The notes under the pieces were generated by a model, which saw only the letters and a program-made list of their open reading frames with translations, did no database searches and was not told where the DNA came from. The position numbers and the translations under genes are program-made. From Flavobacteriaceae bacterium (lineage in GTDB: Bacteria > Bacteroidota > Bacteroidia > Flavobacteriales > Flavobacteriaceae), in assembly GCA_027073495.1 (NCBI GenBank), contig JALSVQ010000107.1:5116-46843 (forward strand): a DNA stretch of 41,728 bases, given 5' to 3'. Shown here piece by piece: positions 7,958 through 17,224 of this stretch; position 1 is the stretch's first letter; each line of letters starts with the position of its first letter.

Positions 7958-8998
7958 ATGATAGAAGATAAACATAACAGTCAGACGCCACTGTCTAAAC
8001 TTGGTGAATTTGGGTTAATACACTACTTAACCAAAAACATAAAACTAACACACAAAAGTACCATAAAAGGTGTTGGTGACGATGCTGCTGTATTAGCTAT
8101 GGAAAAAAACCAATTGGTTACTACCGATTTATTGGTTGAAGGTGTACATTTTAACTTAGTATATTCACCATTAAAACATTTGGGATATAAAGCAGTTATG
8201 GTCAATCTTTCTGATGTCTATGCTATGAACGCTATTGCAACACAAATCACAGTTTCTATAGCTGTTTCAAGCCGTTTTACAGTAGAAATGATACAAGAAC
8301 TTTACGAAGGTATTTATCTTGCTTGTGCAAACTACAAAATAGATATTGTAGGTGGAGACACCACATCTTCAACTGCAGGTTTGATGATTAGTATTACGGC
8401 ACTTGGAGAAGCAAAACCCAAAGAAATAGTGTATCGTTCTGGTGCAAAACCAAGTGATTTGCTTGTTGTTTCTGGAGATTTAGGCGCTGCATATCTTGGC
8501 TTGCAAATACTAGAGCGTGAACGTCAAGTGCTAGAAGTTGACCCAAAAAGTCAACCCGATATGGAACCGTATTCCTATCTTTTGGAACGCCAATTAAAAC
8601 CCGAAGCTCGAAAAGACATTGTACGTTTGCTTAAAGAATTAAAAATTAAACCAACAGCAATGATAGATATTTCTGATGGTTTGAGTTCAGAAATATTGCA
8701 TATTTGTAAATCTTCTGAAGTGGGTTGTAGTCTTTATGAAGAAAAAATACCGCTAGACCCTCAGGTTATTAGTACTTGCGAGGAGTTAAATCTGGATAGT
8801 ACAACAATATCGCTGAGCGGTGGAGAAGATTATGAACTCCTGTTTACCATTAGTATAGCAGATTTTGACAAAATAAAAGGGAATCCTAATTTTACAGTTA
8901 TTGGTCATATGCTCGAAAAAAATGAGGGTGCGCATTTGATTACGCGTGGCAATCAAAAAATAGGCTTGAAAGCTATGGGTTGGAATAGTATGGAATAG
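7958..8998 (+). CDS. thiL: Thiamine-monophosphate kinase
   Basis: A 346-residue protein of the PurM/ThiL/SelD fold. It has the metal/ATP-binding motif GVGDDAAVL, the block LVEGVHFNL, IDIVGGDTTSS, the substrate-side motif MIDISDGLSSEI and SGGEDYELLF, all in the order found in ThiL. It phosphorylates thiamine monophosphate to thiamine diphosphate, the last step of vitamin B1 synthesis, in the cytoplasm. No other thiamine gene is nearby, so it appears to be a single-gene unit under its own promoter. The chosen ATG is supported by the short N-terminal leader before LSKLGEFGLI, which is the usual beginning of the family. Confidence 0.95.
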   Translation: MIEDKHNSQTPLSKLGEFGLIHYLTKNIKLTHKSTIKGVGDDAAVLAMEKNQLVTTDLLVEGVHFNLVYSPLKHLGYKAVMVNLSDVYAMNAIATQITVSIAVSSRFTVEMIQELYEGIYLACANYKIDIVGGDTTSSTAGLMISITALGEAKPKEIVYRSGAKPSDLLVVSGDLGAAYLGLQILERERQVLEVDPKSQPDMEPYSYLLERQLKPEARKDIVRLLKELKIKPTAMIDISDGLSSEILHICKSSEVGCSLYEEKIPLDPQVISTCEELNLDSTTISLSGGEDYELLFTISIADFDKIKGNPNFTVIGHMLEKNEGAHLITRGNQKIGLKAMGWNSME

Positions 8999-9055
8999 CT
9001 TTAAAAATTTCGAAATTTCCTTACAATTAATAAACAATGGTCTTATATTTTAACC

Positions 9056-9064
9056 TATATTTGC
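9056..9064 (+). promoter_or_regulatory. -7 box between thiL and the CPBP gene
   Basis: TATATTTGC matches TAnnTTTGC. No open reading frame begins just downstream; instead two hairpins and a T run follow within about 60 bases. No clear -33 element is seen. Confidence 0.45.
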
Positions 9065-9068
9065 ACCG

Positions 9069-9127
9069 TTAAGTTTTTAACTTAATATTAGTACGCTGCG
9101 TAGCTTCCATACAAAGCGTACTTTTTT
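9069..9127 (+). ncRNA. Candidate small RNA of about 60 nt
   Basis: After the -7 box at 9056-9064 comes a short hairpin (TTAAGT 9069-9074 pairing with ACTTAA 9080-9085). A second hairpin with 8-base arms, 9090-9097 with 9115-9122, then runs into six or more T. No protein start is present. The arrangement promoter, two stems, terminator is what a small independent RNA would look like, but it could also be only the thiL terminator with a chance box upstream. Confidence 0.3.
9090..9127 (+). terminator. Probable Rho-independent terminator downstream of thiL
   Basis: Arms AGTACGCT (9090-9097) and AGCGTACT (9115-9122) are exact complements around a 17-base loop, and a T run continues to 9127. It would end either thiL transcription or the candidate small RNA. 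Confidence 0.6.
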
Positions 9128-9218
9128 GTTTTTATAAAAATTGTAACATTATTAATTTTTGTGCGTCTTATAGTAAAACGCCATTATAACAATGTAATTT
9201 TACAAAAAACACAAAACT

Positions 9219-10088
9219 ATGACAACACAAAAAAGTTTCATAAAACACGGTTGGCTAAGAGCCCTTTCTATAATCATTCCTTGGTTTTTAGTTTATGCTA
9301 TTTTTAGCTTAATTGGTATATTTGCTTTAGGAGGAAATCCTTTTGCTGGTAAAAACGTTGCTGATAATGAAACAACAATGCTTGTTACGCAATTATTTGG
9401 GATTTTTGGAACATTTTTTATTATTTGGTTATTTACCAAATATATCGATAAAAAAGCGTTTTATACCGTTGGCTTTGTCAAAAAAAACTTATTGAAAGAT
9501 GTTATTTTAGGTATTCTTGCAGGTTTTATAATGATTGGTGTTGGTTTCTATGCTTTACAAGATTTAGGGCAAATTAAATACACAATAAACACAATTAATT
9601 ACACTAAAATTGGTTTTGGTGTCTTATTGTTTATAATTGTTGCCATTAATGAAGAATTACTTTTTAGAGGATACCTGTTGAACAATTTTTTACAGAGTGT
9701 TCCTCGATATTGGGCTTTGCTTATATCATCATTATTATTTGCAGCTTTACATCTTGGCAATGCTCATATTGATGCTATAGGTTTTGGTAATATTATTTTA
9801 GCAGGTTTTCTCTTAGGTATTTCATATACGTATACCAAAAGTTTATGGTTTCCTATTGCCTTGCATTTTTCGTGGAATTTTTTTCAAGGTACTGTTTTTG
9901 GTTATGCTGTTAGTGGTAATGACACGTACAGTATTATCAAACAAATGCGTGATGCAGATACTGTTTGGAATGGAGGTGCGTTTGGTTTTGAAGCCTCGCT
10001 AACTGCTATATTCCTATTGCTTATTTTTACGGTTTTAATTGGTAAATATTATGCCAATAAAAACAATAAATTAGAAGCTACTCTTTAA
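9219..10088 (+). CDS. CPBP family intramembrane metalloprotease (CAAX protease/Abi)
   Basis: A 289-residue membrane protein with about eight hydrophobic segments. The three family motifs are present in order: EExxxR at E145-E146...R150 (NEELLFRGYLL), FxxxH ending at H178 (FAALH), and HxxxN at H216...N220 (HFSWN). In type II CAAX proteases (Rce1 family) these residues build a glutamate/histidine active site within the membrane. Bacterial members act in bacteriocin self-immunity, protein maturation or signalling, and the substrate cannot be told from sequence. The gene stands alone and overlaps the oppositely directed lipoprotein gene by four bases at their stop codons. Confidence 0.93.
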   Translation: MTTQKSFIKHGWLRALSIIIPWFLVYAIFSLIGIFALGGNPFAGKNVADNETTMLVTQLFGIFGTFFIIWLFTKYIDKKAFYTVGFVKKNLLKDVILGILAGFIMIGVGFYALQDLGQIKYTINTINYTKIGFGVLLFIIVAINEELLFRGYLLNNFLQSVPRYWALLISSLLFAALHLGNAHIDAIGFGNIILAGFLLGISYTYTKSLWFPIALHFSWNFFQGTVFGYAVSGNDTYSIIKQMRDADTVWNGGAFGFEASLTAIFLLLIFTVLIGKYYANKNNKLEATL

Positions 10089-11512
10089 TGTAAAAAACGA
10101 TCTGAATTGTTTAAATAATATGGTAAACGTTCGCTAAAAAGATTTTCAAATGCTGTAATGATTTTACCAGCTGGTGTTGTGACAATCACATGAGAGAGCG
10201 AAGTCATTGAGAGCTGTTTGGTCAGATCTGCTGTGTTTTCTAATTGATATAAATGTGTAGTGCTCAATCCTTTTTCTTTGGCTATAGTTAGCCAATTAGT
10301 ATCTGGTTTATCAATATTAATAGCAATAAAATTAACTTTTGGAAATGCTTTTTTCAAGGCATTTATTCTTGCATTCATTTTTGTAATATATTGTGTGGCT
10401 TCTACTGTCCAAAGGTAAAAAACTGTTGTCTTCTTCTCATTAGCAAGTTTTGCAATACTAGTTATATTATCTTGTGAGTCGTGAAGATAGATTTTAGGTG
10501 CAGGTTTTCCTTGGGCTAATCGTGCAAAATTGGAAATAATACGATTGAGTTCATTTTTAAAATCTACATCTGTTAAATCTTTGAAATAATCTTTAAATGC
10601 GTCCAAAACATTTATATCCATAGGGTTTTCATATGCATATTGTATAATATTGTATTGCAGTAAATTATCACGTACTTTGGCATTTTTTATCGTATTTTTT
10701 ATGTGATCTAATTTATGCAGTATAAAATCTTTCTTTTTGGAGTTTGGTATGTTTTTACCTCTTTTTTCAAAATATTCTAAAAATGTTTTTCGAACAAAAT
10801 AACTATCTAAAAACAAATAATAATTGCGGTTTCCTATTAACTTTTCATTATTAAAATCTAATTTTTTTTCAAACGCATAAAAATCAGGAGATAATTTTGG
10901 AAAAGAATCTAATTGTTTTTGTTTGAGATAATTAACAGGGTATAATTCTTTTGCTATATATGTTGGGTAATTTATTTCAACATCCAAAATAGTTTCAAAT
11001 GCTTTTGAAAACGTTATCGCATTGGTTTGTTTTATTTTTTGTGCTAAGTCCTTTTTCTTTTGTAGTATTTCTTGTTGTTTTTTTAGAAATTCTTCAGGTG
11101 ATAGATTTAGAGACTTGCTGCTTGTTTCCTTGTTTTTTTCATTAATAAGAAATAGTTTAAGCAGTAAATTATTCTTTACAGCACCTGCGCCGCAAAAAGC
11201 TAGTGATTCATCAAAATCTAAAGTGTTCAAACGTATCATTAAGGAATCATTGGGTTCTAAATAAAAATATTGATATTCTCTACCGTGCGAAAAATAATAT
11301 AAACCGCTAGTTGTTTTTGGAAAATTAAAATAAAATCGATTGTTTTTATCTAATTTTGTAGAATCTAATATTTTACCATTTTTAAAAATTTTGACATAAT
11401 CATCTTTTGGATTTATAATCTCTCCTCCTATTAAAGCATGAGCACTTTCTTTTTTATCTACTGTACAAGATAATGTAAAGAAAAGTAAGATAATGTAAAA
11501 CCGCTGTGTCAT
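10085..11512 (-). CDS. Lipoprotein with thioredoxin-like C-terminal domain lacking CxxC
   Basis: A 475-residue protein. It begins with a short signal peptide ending in a lipobox (FFTLSC, lipidated C16). A beta-rich N-terminal part follows (about 30-110, GGEIINPKDDYVKIFKNGKILD), resembling the DUF4369-type region of Bacteroidota TlpA-like proteins. The middle is helical. The C-terminal stretch from about 335 has the thioredoxin fold pattern (TTVFYLWTVEATQY, FIAINIDKPD, HVIVTTPAGKI). The position where TlpA proteins carry WCxxC reads WTVEA (W near 367), so redox activity is not expected. It is probably anchored in the periplasm or outer membrane. The function is unknown beyond the fold. Confidence 0.8.
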   Translation of the reverse strand: MTQRFYIILLFFTLSCTVDKKESAHALIGGEIINPKDDYVKIFKNGKILDSTKLDKNNRFYFNFPKTTSGLYYFSHGREYQYFYLEPNDSLMIRLNTLDFDESLAFCGAGAVKNNLLLKLFLINEKNKETSSKSLNLSPEEFLKKQQEILQKKKDLAQKIKQTNAITFSKAFETILDVEINYPTYIAKELYPVNYLKQKQLDSFPKLSPDFYAFEKKLDFNNEKLIGNRNYYLFLDSYFVRKTFLEYFEKRGKNIPNSKKKDFILHKLDHIKNTIKNAKVRDNLLQYNIIQYAYENPMDINVLDAFKDYFKDLTDVDFKNELNRIISNFARLAQGKPAPKIYLHDSQDNITSIAKLANEKKTTVFYLWTVEATQYITKMNARINALKKAFPKVNFIAINIDKPDTNWLTIAKEKGLSTTHLYQLENTADLTKQLSMTSLSHVIVTTPAGKIITAFENLFSERLPYYLNNSDRFLH

Positions 11513-11528
11513 AAACCTATTTAAAACA

Positions 11529-11536
11529 CAAAGCTA
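11529..11536 (-). promoter_or_regulatory. -7 box for the thioredoxin-like lipoprotein
   Basis: On the minus strand TAGCTTTG (11536 to 11529) fits TAnnTTTG and lies 16 bases before the start codon at 11512. No -33 TTG is seen at the expected place. Confidence 0.45.
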
Positions 11537-11624
11537 AGCTAATTATCGTTTTGTTGTTGTTAATTGGATGTTAAAAAAAAGTGCTAGTGTATAATAATAA
11601 ATTGTATTTTTACTAAAAAAATTT

Positions 11625-13511
11625 ATGAAAAAATTACCTCAAGCTGTTTTAATCATATTAAAGACCTATTTATTAAGCTTAATTACATTTTTATTATTTA
11701 GAATTATTCAATTCTTAATACATTATAGTGATGTAATGCATGATAAAGACTTTAGTTTTTTAGAAATTGTTGATAGCTTTTTTTATGGATTTAGGTTTGA
11801 TACCGTTATTATAAGTTATCTATTAATTGTGCCTTTTTTATTACAACGTATTATATTCGAATTTATTTTTCTTCTTTTTATCAGCTCTTTCTTAATTGCA
11901 ATGGCAGATATACCATATTACAATAAGTTTTATAATAGATTAACCATAGAATCATTTGAATGGTTTAATGACCCAACCATTGTTATTGGAATGGTTTTTC
12001 AAGACATTAAATTATGGAGTCTATTTATACCATTGTTCTTTATATTATGGTTTGTTAGAAAATTGTTATATAAAATATTTTATCTTAAAACAAATACTAA
12101 ACAAACCAATAGTGTTTTGTTTTATATACTAACCGTGTTTTTAATTATTTTAGGTTTAAGAGGAACTGTCAGAGAAGCTCCTTTGAGATACCGAGATGCT
12201 TTTGGTGGTAAAAACATGTTTTTGAATGCATTGAAATTAAACCCTGTTTATACTATAGAAAAAAGTTATGAAGAAAAATTAAAGAATAAAAACCATATTT
12301 TAAATCTGATTGACCAACAACTTGCTATTAAAAATACACGTAGTTATTTTGCTGTTTCTGACAGTACTAAATTTAAAAGTCCAATTGCTAGATCTATTAA
12401 TTATCAATCAAATACTGAAACTAAGAAAAAGAATGTGGTTCTTATTCTTATGGAAAGTCTTGGAGCATCTAAAATGAGTTATTTTGGTAGTACAGAAAAT
12501 CGTACACCTTTTTTAGATAGTTTGTTTTTAAAAAGTTTAAGCTTTACAAATTTATATAGTAATGGTATTCATACCTATGCGGGGATTTTTGGAACAAACT
12601 ACTCGTATCCAATGCTTTTTAATAAACATCCAATGACCGAAGTGGTTTTAAAAAAACATAATGGATCGCCTTATACATTATTAAAAAACGGTTATCAAAC
12701 TTCTTTTTTTGTTTCTGGAAATGGCTCTTTTGATAATATGACAAATTTTTTACTTAGCAATAGCTATAATAGGATTTACACTGAAGCCGATTACCCTAAA
12801 AAAGAACAATTAAATGTATATGGTGTTTCTGATGATTATTTATTAAATTTTGCTTTAGAAACCATTACTAAAAAGTCAAATAAAAATCAACCATTTTTAG
12901 CAACTATATTGACTATTTCAGATCATATACCCTATCGATTTCCTGATTATTATCAATCAAATACTAAAAATAAAAACATTAAAGCAACACAATTTGCAGA
13001 TTGGTCTATCAAACAGTTTATGAAAAAAGCTGCTAAGCAAGCTTGGTATGATAACACGATATTTGTGTTTGTTGCTGACCATGGTCAAGCTCAAGGCGTT
13101 ATTAATTACAAAACACCTTTAACTTATAATCATACACCTTTGATTTATTTTTATAAAGGTATTGAACATCAAATTGTAGATAAAATAGCGAGCCAATTAG
13201 ATGTGTATCCAACTTTAATGGGATTGTTAAAAATAAATTATACCAATAACTCTTTTGGTATTAATCTACTTCATGAAAATAGACAATACACCATTTTTAA
13301 TCACGATAAAGAATATGGAATTATTGATAAAGAATTTTTATTAATAGTTAATCGAAATGAAACTATTGGCTTATACAAATATCCAAAAAAAGATAAAACA
13401 AACTATAAGAATGAGTATCCAAAAATTGTAAAAAAAATGGAAACATATTTTAAATCTCAAATACAGACCTATCAATATATGCTTACAAACAACTTGCAAT
13501 TTGTAGAGTAA
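11625..13511 (+). CDS. LTA synthase family sulfatase-fold membrane transferase
   Basis: A 628-residue protein with about five N-terminal membrane helices (roughly residues 8-170). An extracytoplasmic sulfatase/alkaline-phosphatase-fold domain follows. Landmarks match LtaS: metal ligand E277 in ILMESLG, the likely nucleophile T317 in HTYAGIFG, and metal ligands D485/H486 in VADHGQ. Family members move phosphoglycerol or phosphoethanolamine from a phospholipid to a surface glycan or lipid. Gram-negative homologues probably decorate lipid A, periplasmic glucans or other envelope molecules. There is no glycolipid or teichoic acid gene nearby to name the acceptor. The length and domain order are those of the family. 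Confidence 0.9.
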   Translation: MKKLPQAVLIILKTYLLSLITFLLFRIIQFLIHYSDVMHDKDFSFLEIVDSFFYGFRFDTVIISYLLIVPFLLQRIIFEFIFLLFISSFLIAMADIPYYNKFYNRLTIESFEWFNDPTIVIGMVFQDIKLWSLFIPLFFILWFVRKLLYKIFYLKTNTKQTNSVLFYILTVFLIILGLRGTVREAPLRYRDAFGGKNMFLNALKLNPVYTIEKSYEEKLKNKNHILNLIDQQLAIKNTRSYFAVSDSTKFKSPIARSINYQSNTETKKKNVVLILMESLGASKMSYFGSTENRTPFLDSLFLKSLSFTNLYSNGIHTYAGIFGTNYSYPMLFNKHPMTEVVLKKHNGSPYTLLKNGYQTSFFVSGNGSFDNMTNFLLSNSYNRIYTEADYPKKEQLNVYGVSDDYLLNFALETITKKSNKNQPFLATILTISDHIPYRFPDYYQSNTKNKNIKATQFADWSIKQFMKKAAKQAWYDNTIFVFVADHGQAQGVINYKTPLTYNHTPLIYFYKGIEHQIVDKIASQLDVYPTLMGLLKINYTNNSFGINLLHENRQYTIFNHDKEYGIIDKEFLLIVNRNETIGLYKYPKKDKTNYKNEYPKIVKKMETYFKSQIQTYQYMLTNNLQFVE

Positions 13512-13560
13512 CTGATTATAATTACGCTTATCTTAGCAATCATATCTAATCTTTTAATTG

Positions 13561-13569
13561 TACTTTTGC
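13561..13569 (+). promoter_or_regulatory. -7 box directly upstream of ygiQ (probably leaderless)
   Basis: TACTTTTGC matches TAnnTTTGC exactly. Five bases separate its G from the ATG at 13574, so transcription should begin at or within a base or two of the start codon. Confidence 0.55.
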
Positions 13570-13573
13570 CCTT

Positions 13574-15514
13574 ATGGAGCACAGACCCAAAATAACAGCT
13601 TGGTTACCAACTACCAAAAAAGAAGTAAAACTTCATGGTTGGGATACTTTAGACGTCATCATTTTTAGTGGTGATGCTTATGTAGATCATCCTTCTTTTG
13701 GTCCTGCTGTTCTAGGGCGTATTCTCGAAAGTTATGGACTCAAAGTGGCGCTTGTTGCACAACCATCGGTCAATGATAATCTACAAGATTTTACCAAACT
13801 AGGCAAACCGCGTTTGTTTTTTGCCGTTACTGCTGGCGCTATGGATTCTATGGTTAGTAACTATACCGCTTCCAAAAGACCACGCCCAAAAGACGCCTAT
13901 ACACCCAATGGAGACAAAGGGTTTCGCCCTGATTATGCTACCATACGTTACAGTACTATTTTGAAAGATTTTTTTCCTGATGTGCCTGTGGTCATTGGCG
14001 GTATAGAAGCTTCGTTGCGTCGAGTAACGCATTATGACTATTGGTCTGATAGACTCATGCCTTCAATACTTGAAGACAGTAAAGCAGATTTATTGGTCTA
14101 TGGTATGGGTGAAAAACCATTGCGCGAAATCGTGACATTACTAGAGCGTGGTGTGCCTTTTTCTTCGCTAAAAACAATACAACAAACAGCATTTTTTGTA
14201 CATCAAGGAGAAAAAATACCTAAGAATAAGAATTGGGAAGATGTGACTATCAATAGTCACGAAAGTTGTCTAAAAAACAAGAAAAGTTTTGCGGCAAATT
14301 TTAAAACACTCGAAATAGAATCAAACAAAGTGTATGGAAGGCGTATTTTTCAAGAAGTTAATGAGAAAACGCTAGTTATCAATCCTGCTTATCCTACGAT
14401 GACAGAAAAAGAAATTGATGCGTCTTTTGATTTACCTTTTACACGTTTACCACATCCTAAATATTATAAAAGAGGCCCTATTCCTGCCTTCGAAATGATT
14501 AAATTTTCTATAAACATACATCGTGGTTGTTTTGGTGGCTGTAGTTTTTGTACCATTTCGGCACATCAAGGTAAGTTTATAGCCAGTAGAAGTCAAGAGT
14601 CTATACTCAAAGAGATTGACACCGTTACCAAAATGCCCGATTTCAAAGGGTATCTTTCTGATGTTGGAGGTCCTTCGGCAAATATGTATCAAATGAAAGG
14701 TATTGTACAAGCTATCTGTGATAAATGTACAGCACCTTCGTGTATTAGCCCTGTGGTTTGTAGTAATTTAAACACGTCTCACAAACCACTTACTGATTTG
14801 TACAAGGCTGTAGATAAACATCCAAAAATAAAAAAATCTTTTATTGGTTCTGGTATTCGTTATGATTTATTAGTCCCAGAATTCAATAAAAAAGCAGATC
14901 CTAAAGAACTCTTAGATTATACCGAGGAGGTTTTGTTAAACCACACCTCAGGACGCCTTAAAGTGGCGCCCGAACATACTTCGGACAATGTATTGAAACA
15001 AATGCGTAAGCCGTCATTTAAATATTTTCATATTTTTAAAAAATATTTTGACAAAATCAACAAAAAACATGGGCTCAAACAACAGCTCATTCCGTATTTT
15101 ATCTCAGCACACCCAGATTCGCAGTTAGAAGATATGGCAAATCTAGCAGCAGAAACCAAAGCAATGGGCTTTCAATTGGAGCAAGTTCAAGGTTTTACGC
15201 CTACACCAATGACTATTTCTACAGTTATTTACTACAGTGGTTATCATCCTTATACGCTCAAAAAAGTGTACACGCCAAGAACTAAACATGAAAAAGATGA
15301 ACAACACCGCTTTTTCTTTTGGTACAAAAAAGAAAACCAGCAATGGATTCGCAAAGTTTTGAAAAAAGTAGGACGTGAAGATTTGGCTGATAGAATACTT
15401 GCTGATAGCGAGAAAACCAATAATAATTATCAAAAATGTAATAACAACAAGGGGAAATCAAGTTCGTTTAAATCGATTAAACCAAAAAGGAAACATTATA
15501 AAAATCGAAAATAA
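13574..15514 (+). CDS. ygiQ: YgiQ family radical SAM protein
   Basis: A 646-residue protein. The N-terminal 300 residues match the YgiQ-specific domain (WDTLDVIIFSGDAYVDHPSFG, VVIGGIEASLRR, DLLVYGMGEK). A radical SAM core then carries the cluster ligands C319, C323 and C326 in HRGCFGGCSFC, a Cx3Cx2C spacing typical of YgiQ and not the classical Cx3CxPhiC reading. Further family blocks are SDVGGPSANMY, RLKVAPEHTS and QGFTPTPMT. The C-terminus is basic and lysine-rich. Cytoplasmic iron-sulfur enzyme; the reaction of YgiQ proteins is not established. It stands alone between an envelope transferase and a channel gene. Confidence 0.95.
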   Translation: MEHRPKITAWLPTTKKEVKLHGWDTLDVIIFSGDAYVDHPSFGPAVLGRILESYGLKVALVAQPSVNDNLQDFTKLGKPRLFFAVTAGAMDSMVSNYTASKRPRPKDAYTPNGDKGFRPDYATIRYSTILKDFFPDVPVVIGGIEASLRRVTHYDYWSDRLMPSILEDSKADLLVYGMGEKPLREIVTLLERGVPFSSLKTIQQTAFFVHQGEKIPKNKNWEDVTINSHESCLKNKKSFAANFKTLEIESNKVYGRRIFQEVNEKTLVINPAYPTMTEKEIDASFDLPFTRLPHPKYYKRGPIPAFEMIKFSINIHRGCFGGCSFCTISAHQGKFIASRSQESILKEIDTVTKMPDFKGYLSDVGGPSANMYQMKGIVQAICDKCTAPSCISPVVCSNLNTSHKPLTDLYKAVDKHPKIKKSFIGSGIRYDLLVPEFNKKADPKELLDYTEEVLLNHTSGRLKVAPEHTSDNVLKQMRKPSFKYFHIFKKYFDKINKKHGLKQQLIPYFISAHPDSQLEDMANLAAETKAMGFQLEQVQGFTPTPMTISTVIYYSGYHPYTLKKVYTPRTKHEKDEQHRFFFWYKKENQQWIRKVLKKVGREDLADRILADSEKTNNNYQKCNNNKGKSSSFKSIKPKRKHYKNRK

Positions 15515-15588
15515 CATTTCTAGTAATTAGTTTATTATAAAAATAGTAAAAAAATTTGAGATAAATAATTAATTTCTGACCGAAACTT

Positions 15589-17220
15589 ATGAAAAAAACA
15601 GTCTTAATATTCACTTTACTCACATCATTTTTTGTTTTTTCACAAAATGACGTTCAGGTAGATTTGTCCAATCCAAATGCTACTATCTATACGCATCTGT
15701 ATTTTCTGCAACCAGACTCGTACTATCCTAAAAAAGCTGCAAAAACCATCTATGGACTTGAAGAAAAAGAAGCTATAACTAAAGCTATTAAACTCAAAAA
15801 AATATTTGATGGAAAAGGCTTAAAAGTCGATTTTTCTAAAATACCAACCAACAAAAACTATACTGATTCTACTTCAATATCAGGAAACCGATATGAGCTT
15901 TTTCCATATCGACTTCCTCAAATATATCTTGAAAAGGTAAATAATAAATGGTACTACGCCCCAGAAAGTATTTCATTGATAGACAATATATACCAAGAAA
16001 CATTCTCTTGGCAAACCGAATGGGTAACTAAATTGTTACCCACTAAAATAGCACACAAAAAGCTGTTTTCAATAGAATCTTGGCAGTATTTAGGCGTACT
16101 GATTTTAATTATACTTAGTGTCCTGCTTTTCTATATCACCAATTTTTTATTCCGTATTATTTTAAAACGATTAAAAAAATGGATTTTCCCACTAAAAAAA
16201 GAATATAGCAATGTAACATTTATTGATCTTGCAAGGCCTTTAGCTTTATTAATGGTTATTGCTTTTGTTACTAAATTTATACCGTCATTACGTTTTGAAA
16301 TAGATATTAATAAATATTTATTTTTAGGATTAGCCATTTCAAAAACTGTTTTTTGGGTCTATGTATTCTTAAAAATCGTCCATATCGTGATGTCTATTTA
16401 TGCAGAGTTCACATTAAAAACACATGCTAAATTAGATGATCAATTGGTGCCTATATTGAATAAATTTTTAACAGGAATCGTCTTTTTCTTAGGTGTATTA
16501 AAACTACTCACTCTTTTTGGTGTAAATATTAAAGCAGTAGTAATGGGAGCGTCTATTGGTGGTTTAGCTTTGGCTTTGGCATCACAAGATACGGTAAAAA
16601 ACCTCATCGGTACTTTTATGATATTTTTAGATAAACCCTTTCATATTGGCGATTGGATAGTGGCAGATGGTGTAGAGGGTAGTGTAGAAGAAGTTGGTTT
16701 TCGTTCTACACGCATGCGTGCTGCGGATACTTCTATCTACCAAATACCAAACAGTAAATTATCCGAAATAACCATTAACAATAAAGGGTTACGAAAATTT
16801 AGACGCTATTCAACCAAACTTGGTATTCGTTATGACACACCGCCAGAATTGATTGATGCTTTTGTCCTTGGTTTACAAAAAATAATTGTGATACATCCTT
16901 GTGCTGACCCACAAAAACACAATGTGGCTTTTATTGCTTTTGGAGATTCTGCACTAGAAATACTCCTCAATGTCTATTTCAAAGTCAAGAATTGGGATGA
17001 AGAGCAAAAAGCGAAGCACGACCTTCATATGGCGATACTTAAACTTGCCGAAAATCTTAATGTTGGTTTTGCTTTTCCTTCTCAAACACTGTATTTAGAG
17101 CAGTTTCCTGAGAAAAAAGACGCGCAACCAAACTATAATACCGATAAACAGTTTATCAATACACAAATAGACAAAACAGCTACAGCGCTAAAAGAAATTT
17201 TTACTAATCTAAAAGCATAA
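15589..17220 (+). CDS. MscS family mechanosensitive ion channel
   Basis: A 543-residue protein with an N-terminal signal peptide (about 1-18, ending FFVFS). An extracytoplasmic segment to about 155 follows, then about four or five membrane helices. The MscS pore-lining helix is clear: VVMGASIGGLALALASQDTVKNLIG near residues 318-343. The beta domain follows (DKPFHIGDWIVADGVEGSVEEVGFRSTRMR) and a C-terminal alpha/beta cage. It is longer than E. coli MscS (286) because of the periplasmic N-terminal domain, like the larger MscS-type channels. It releases solutes during hypo-osmotic shock. The helicase gene starts only 4 bases after its stop codon, so the two are likely co-transcribed. Confidence 0.93.
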   Translation: MKKTVLIFTLLTSFFVFSQNDVQVDLSNPNATIYTHLYFLQPDSYYPKKAAKTIYGLEEKEAITKAIKLKKIFDGKGLKVDFSKIPTNKNYTDSTSISGNRYELFPYRLPQIYLEKVNNKWYYAPESISLIDNIYQETFSWQTEWVTKLLPTKIAHKKLFSIESWQYLGVLILIILSVLLFYITNFLFRIILKRLKKWIFPLKKEYSNVTFIDLARPLALLMVIAFVTKFIPSLRFEIDINKYLFLGLAISKTVFWVYVFLKIVHIVMSIYAEFTLKTHAKLDDQLVPILNKFLTGIVFFLGVLKLLTLFGVNIKAVVMGASIGGLALALASQDTVKNLIGTFMIFLDKPFHIGDWIVADGVEGSVEEVGFRSTRMRAADTSIYQIPNSKLSEITINNKGLRKFRRYSTKLGIRYDTPPELIDAFVLGLQKIIVIHPCADPQKHNVAFIAFGDSALEILLNVYFKVKNWDEEQKAKHDLHMAILKLAENLNVGFAFPSQTLYLEQFPEKKDAQPNYNTDKQFINTQIDKTATALKEIFTNLKA

Positions 17221-17224
17221 ATCA

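Noticed and set aside
9219-10088. CPBP protease as part of a bacteriocin or abortive-infection system
   Set aside because: No bacteriocin, peptide exporter or toxin gene is adjacent; the family alone is not enough evidence.
11549-11562. Short TTG/GTT simple repeat upstream of the LTA synthase-like gene
   Set aside because: Only about four units long; too short to propose phase variation.
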